Of a stretch of 64,000 bases of DNA, positions 60,972-64,000 are shown in pieces. The notes under the pieces were generated by a model. The model was given only the letters and a program-made list of their open reading frames with translations, was not told the DNA's origin and did no database searches. The DNA lies in the NCBI RefSeq assembly GCF_000196315.1, contig NC_014230.1, positions 1,942,001-2,006,000 on the forward strand, given 5' to 3'. The translations under genes were made by a program, and so were the position numbers. This DNA comes from Croceibacter atlanticus HTCC2559. Lineage in GTDB: Bacteria > Bacteroidota > Bacteroidia > Flavobacteriales > Flavobacteriaceae. Numbering within the stretch: the stretch's first letter is position 1; each line of letters opens with the position of its first letter.

Positions 60972-61500
60972 AGATGTCTTTTAATAAATCTTGAAGCTTC
61001 TTTTTACCTCTATGTACTAGGGTTCTAGATGCTACTGGTGTAATATTTAATATTTCTGAAACCTCTTCGTGATCATATCCTTCTACCAAAAATAATTGCA
61101 CAGCGTATTTATAACGCTCTGGCAGCTCATCTATAGCAGCTTTAACATGATCTAAGGTTACGTGATCTGCAACATGCCAACCCGAATCATCATCTTCTAC
61201 AACAGATAAGATTTGCTCGTTAATAGCGACAGTTTCAAGTTTTCGTGCCTTAATCATATCAAGGCACTTATTAATTACAATACGTTTAAGCCAAGCGCCA
61301 AATGTTACTTCTCCTGTAAATTGATGCAGTTTTGTGAATGCATTAATGAAACCTTCTTGCATAGCTTCTTCGGCATCATGAGAATTCTTCATATACCTTA
61401 GTGCCACGTAGAACATCCCATCGCAGTACTTATTATATAAAGTCATCTGCGCTTTACGGTCGTTATTCCTGACTTTTTCTATGAGTTCAGTTTGTAACAA
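60952..61500 (-). CDS. ECF-type RNA polymerase sigma factor
   Basis: 182 residues. Sigma region 2 has YVALRYMKNSHDAEEAMQEG and FGAWLKRIVINKCLD; region 4 has LPERYKYAVQLFLVEGYDHE and VASRTLVHRGKKKL with the helix-turn-helix. The start is TTG at 61500; the nearby ATG is in another frame. First gene of a three-gene operon with a membrane anti-sigma-like protein and an exported Trp-repeat protein, divergent from DUF2911. Confidence 0.92.
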   Translation of the reverse strand: MLQTELIEKVRNNDRKAQMTLYNKYCDGMFYVALRYMKNSHDAEEAMQEGFINAFTKLHQFTGEVTFGAWLKRIVINKCLDMIKARKLETVAINEQILSVVEDDDSGWHVADHVTLDHVKAAIDELPERYKYAVQLFLVEGYDHEEVSEILNITPVASRTLVHRGKKKLQDLLKDIYDGTGY

Positions 61501-61567
61501 TATGCCATTAACTTTGGTTAGTGTGGTGTTGCTGTTCTTTTATAATTACGAACTAGAGTTTGTAATG

Positions 61568-61600
61568 TTGCAAATATTTTTTAAATATTGAATATCTTTA
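61568..61600 (+). promoter_or_regulatory. Promoter of the DUF2911 gene
   Basis: TTG (61568-61570), 22 bases, TATCTTTA (61593-61600), one base from consensus; ATG at 61619. Confidence 0.5.
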
Positions 61601-61618
61601 TAAAAAAAAATAATTGCG

Positions 61619-62182
61619 ATGAACAAATCTTTAAAGTGGATTATAATTGGTGTAGCTACTGTATTGGTATTGGGATATATAGGTCTTCAGGTTATGCAAT
61701 ACCAAACTAAGAAGCTTAGTCCCGAAGATACCGTAGTTTATGACAACGGCCATTTAAATTTAGAGATATTTTATAACAGACCATATAAAAAGGGTAGAAC
61801 GATATTTGGAGATCTTGTTCCTTATAACGAAACTTGGCGAACTGGAGCTAATGAACAAACTACATTTACTACAAATAAAAATATTTTGGTAGATGGTTCT
61901 TTGCTTGAAGCTGGTGAATATTCATTATTCACCGTACCAAAAGAAGAATCGTGGGAAATAGTATTTAATAACAGGGCATATTCTTGGGGAGCAGACTGGC
62001 AAACAGGTAAGGCTCCAAGAATAGAAAAGTTTGATGAATTAGTTGTTGAAGTGCCAGTTAATAAGAATTTTAAAGTTACAGAGCAGTTTACAATAGATTT
62101 TAAAGAATCTGAAAACTTAATACTTGTTCTGTTTTCTTGGGACGATGTTGTGGTGTCTTTACCAATAACTTCTGCTAAATAA
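61619..62182 (+). CDS. DUF2911 family membrane-anchored protein
   Basis: 187 residues. One N-terminal membrane helix (6-26). The DUF2911 core follows: YDNGHLNLEIFYNRPYKKGR, FGDLVPYNETWRTGANEQT, LEAGEYSLFTVPKEESWEIV and a C-terminal beta-strand set. Typical secreted DUF2911 proteins are longer with a lipobox; this one is the short anchored form. Function unknown. Divergent from the sigma operon and ended by a very strong hairpin. Confidence 0.88.
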   Translation: MNKSLKWIIIGVATVLVLGYIGLQVMQYQTKKLSPEDTVVYDNGHLNLEIFYNRPYKKGRTIFGDLVPYNETWRTGANEQTTFTTNKNILVDGSLLEAGEYSLFTVPKEESWEIVFNNRAYSWGADWQTGKAPRIEKFDELVVEVPVNKNFKVTEQFTIDFKESENLILVLFSWDDVVVSLPITSAK

Positions 62183-62195
62183 AAATGTATAATTT

Positions 62196-62237
62196 AATAA
62201 GAAAGCCCTATCAAATATTTGATAGGGCTTTCTTATT
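62196..62237. terminator. 42-base perfect palindrome, convergent terminator
   Basis: 62196-62216 pairs with 62217-62237 without a mismatch; the core is AAAGCCCTATCAAAT. It lies between the convergent DUF2911 and ohr genes and can stop transcription from both sides. Confidence 0.88.
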
Positions 62238-62252
62238 ATAGATAGTATAAGG

Positions 62253-62678
62253 TTACTCGTCCATTAACAAGTTAAGCTCTACATCTATATTATCTCTAGT
62301 TGCTTTTGAGAATGGGCAAATTTCGTGAGCGCTATTTATAAGATCTTCACCTGTTTCTTGATCTACACCAGGTAAATAAGCATCTAAAACGGCACTTAAT
62401 AAAAAGCCACCATCATCGTCTTTATTAAAAGAGATGTGTGCGGTTACACTAATCTCATCAAGCTCAATTTTTTTCTTATCTGCAATCGCTTGTATAGCAC
62501 CGCCAAAACAAGCTGCATAAGCAGAACCAAATAATTGTTCTGGGTTGGTGCCATCTCCACCATCGCCACCCATAGATTTTGGTACGCTAAGATCTAAATC
62601 TATAGGACCATCATCTACACTTACATGACCTGAACGACCACCTTCTGCTATTGCTGTTGCTGTATATAATGTTTTCAT
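62253..62678 (-). CDS. ohr: Organic hydroperoxide reductase Ohr (OsmC family)
   Basis: 141 residues. Catalytic Cys57 in SAYAACFGGA and Cys121 in EICPFSKATR; N-terminal TATAIAEGGRSGHVSVDDG and NPEQLFG are typical of the Ohr branch of OsmC proteins. It reduces organic peroxides using lipoyl or thiol donors. No OhrR gene is adjacent; oxyR at 26056 is a possible regulator in trans (inference). Confidence 0.93.
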   Translation of the reverse strand: MKTLYTATAIAEGGRSGHVSVDDGPIDLDLSVPKSMGGDGGDGTNPEQLFGSAYAACFGGAIQAIADKKKIELDEISVTAHISFNKDDDGGFLLSAVLDAYLPGVDQETGEDLINSAHEICPFSKATRDNIDVELNLLMDE

Positions 62679-62744
62679 TGTTCTGTTTTTATGTTATTCA
62701 ACTAATATAAGAACTAACAGTTACTACAACAAAAAGGGAATTCC

Positions 62745-62752
62745 TAAATTTG
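62745..62752 (+). promoter_or_regulatory. -7 box of the meaB gene
   Basis: TAAATTTG matches TAnnTTTG, 19 bases before the GTG start; no TTG at -33. Confidence 0.4.
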
Positions 62753-62771
62753 TGCTAAATCTTATATAAAC

Positions 62772-63851
62772 GTGGCTAACACAAATCAACATAAATCTGC
62801 ATTATCAGAGCAAGATGGCATACAACAACCAGATTACTTAAGTAAATCTGCTGCAGAACGTATAAGAAAGCATCGTAAAAAGCAAAAATCAGTTAGTGAG
62901 TTAGCAGCAGCAATATTAAAAGGCGATAAAGTTGCTTTAAGCCAAGGCATAACTTTAATTGAAAGTCAACAAAGCACCCATCAAGAAAAAGCGAAACAAT
63001 TAATTGAAGCCTGCTTATCTCATGTAAAACCTTCTATACGAATAGGGATTACAGGAGTGCCTGGAGTAGGGAAGAGTACTTTTATTGAAGCCTTTGGAAC
63101 ATCATTAATATCAAAAGGATATAAAGTTGCAGTTTTAGCAGTTGATCCTTCAAGCGGTGTTACCCATGGTAGTATTTTGGGAGATAAAACCAGAATGGAA
63201 GATTTGGTAAAAGAAGACAATGCATTTATAAGACCATCACCAAGTGGCGATTCTCTTGGCGGTGTAGCTCGAAAAACACGAGAGTCTATAATTTTATGTG
63301 AAGCTGCTGGTTTTGATGTTATTTTAATAGAAACTGTTGGTGTAGGGCAAAGTGAAACAACAGTACATAGTATGACAGATTTCTTTTTGTTACTAAAACT
63401 AGCCGGTGCTGGAGATGAGTTGCAAGGCATAAAACGTGGTATTATTGAAATGGCAGATGCTATTGTTATAAACAAGGCAGATGGAGAGAATATAAAAGCA
63501 GCTAAGCAAGCTAAGTCTGAATTTAGAAAAGCACTACATCTATACCCAGAAAAAGAAAGCCAATGGCAACCAAAGGTATTATTGGCAAGTGCTTTAAAAC
63601 AAGAAGGTATTTCTGAAGTTTGGGAGATGATTGAGGATTACAAAACTTCAACTAAAGCATCTAGTTATTTTGAATTTAGACGCCAAGAACAAAATAAATT
63701 TTGGTTGTTGCAAACCATACAAGATCGCTTAAAAGCAGATTTTTTTTCTAAGCCTAATATTAAAACTGCATTACAGGAACAGCTAAAAGCTATTGAGGAT
63801 CATAAAACCACAGCTTTTGAAGCTGCTTCCTACTTACTCAACTTAAAGTAA
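62772..63851 (+). CDS. meaB: Methylmalonyl-CoA mutase-associated GTPase MeaB
   Basis: 359 residues, start GTG. Walker A is GVPGVGKS (95-102); AVDPSSGVTHGSILGDKTRM and RPSPSGDSLGGVARKT are the family signatures; guanine specificity lies in INKADGEN near 237. MeaB (the bacterial MMAA) guards and reloads adenosylcobalamin in methylmalonyl-CoA mutase. The mutase genes are not in the window; the adenosyltransferase at 51527 belongs to the same cofactor path. Its stop lies one base before the end of the convergent PAP2 gene. Confidence 0.95.
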   Translation: MANTNQHKSALSEQDGIQQPDYLSKSAAERIRKHRKKQKSVSELAAAILKGDKVALSQGITLIESQQSTHQEKAKQLIEACLSHVKPSIRIGITGVPGVGKSTFIEAFGTSLISKGYKVAVLAVDPSSGVTHGSILGDKTRMEDLVKEDNAFIRPSPSGDSLGGVARKTRESIILCEAAGFDVILIETVGVGQSETTVHSMTDFFLLLKLAGAGDELQGIKRGIIEMADAIVINKADGENIKAAKQAKSEFRKALHLYPEKESQWQPKVLLASALKQEGISEVWEMIEDYKTSTKASSYFEFRRQEQNKFWLLQTIQDRLKADFFSKPNIKTALQEQLKAIEDHKTTAFEAASYLLNLK

Positions 63852-63852
63852 T

Positions 63853-64000
63853 TTATTTTATATAGGTTTTGTGTAAGAATACATGAAGTTTGTAAAATCC
63901 AAACCCTATTAAACCTCCTATACTAAATCCTACAAGTACATCTAAAGGATAGTGTACACCTACGTATATACGGCTATAACCAACTAATAAAGCCCAAAAT
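63853..64000 (-). CDS. PAP2 family phosphatase, C-terminal part (5' end outside window)
   Basis: The minus-strand frame enters at the right edge and ends at the TAA at 63853-63855; 48 residues are visible. They contain [16 protein letters not shown], which is the third conserved PAP2 motif (SRxxxGxHxxxD), followed by a last membrane segment ([14 protein letters not shown]) and a basic tail. PAP2 phosphatases remove phosphate from lipid pyrophosphates or phosphatidic acid at the membrane. Confidence 0.88.
   Translation of the reverse strand, partial: FWALLVGYSRIYVGVHYPLDVLVGFSIGGLIGFGFYKLHVFLHKTYIK

Noticed and set aside
62196-62237. 42-base palindrome as an operator or recombination site
   Set aside because: It lies exactly between two convergent stop codons and needs no further explanation than a two-way terminator.

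Overview
The window reads as chromosome of a member of the Flavobacteriaceae (Bacteroidota). The support is: AT-rich DNA; Bacteroidota-type promoters (TTG, 19-22 bases, then TAnnTTTG); few Shine-Dalgarno sequences; many TTG starts; numerous lipoproteins; a type IX secretion sorting domain on a secreted M4 protease; and a his operon with fused hisIE and hisB. I cannot name the genus. I saw no rRNA, tRNA, CRISPR array, phage or complete insertion sequence. About 65 protein genes are supported, including two short ones found by eye (a 48-residue lipoprotein at 12127 and a 17-residue His leader peptide at 36526), plus partial genes at both edges (YfhO-like, left; PAP2 phosphatase, right).

Layout. 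1-4184: surface-glycan genes (YfhO-like, glycosyltransferase, flippase). 4265-7502: an exported protein with an Arg/Ser-rich tail, then a lipoprotein pair. 7608-11961: CsbD, a small basic protein and two exported hydrolases. 11975-15546: a small lipoprotein gene, a TPR sensor kinase and a LuxR-type regulator. These lie between two near-identical dyad sites, each 38 bases from a -7 box, and the second is followed by two strongly foldable RNA segments. 15577-17115: comM/yifB. 17156-21823: five overlapping genes for 5-oxoproline use (DUF2891, an NRAMP-like carrier without the metal motif, PxpABC). 21829-28686: aldehyde dehydrogenase, small conserved proteins, OxyR, an epimerase-like protein. 28683-36526: a complete his operon (hisG-D-C-B-H-A-F-IE) with a leader-peptide attenuator. 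36689-45294: OmpA-like and helix-hairpin-helix membrane proteins, two histidine-degradation genes (hutI, hutG), a PLP transsulfuration enzyme and the M4 protease. 45345-64000: housekeeping and stress genes, including mtaB, pirin, smpB, a cobalamin adenosyltransferase, secA, a CDF transporter, an ECF sigma/anti-sigma cluster, Ohr and MeaB.

Points most worth attention. (1) A roughly 420-bp cassette sits inside the his operon: a GIY-YIG nuclease gene, interrupted by an in-frame TGA, between two CCTGAA/TTCAGG palindromes, one of which supplies the stop codon of hisC. (2) The His attenuator is readable in full: His codons, antiterminator, terminator. (3) The two-component locus carries a duplicated operator/promoter unit whose second copy points at an apparent structured non-coding RNA. 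(4) The NRAMP-like carrier in the 5-oxoprolinase operon has lost both metal-binding motifs and may carry 5-oxoproline instead. (5) Several -7 boxes lie only 4-8 bases before a start codon, suggesting leaderless or nearly leaderless transcripts.
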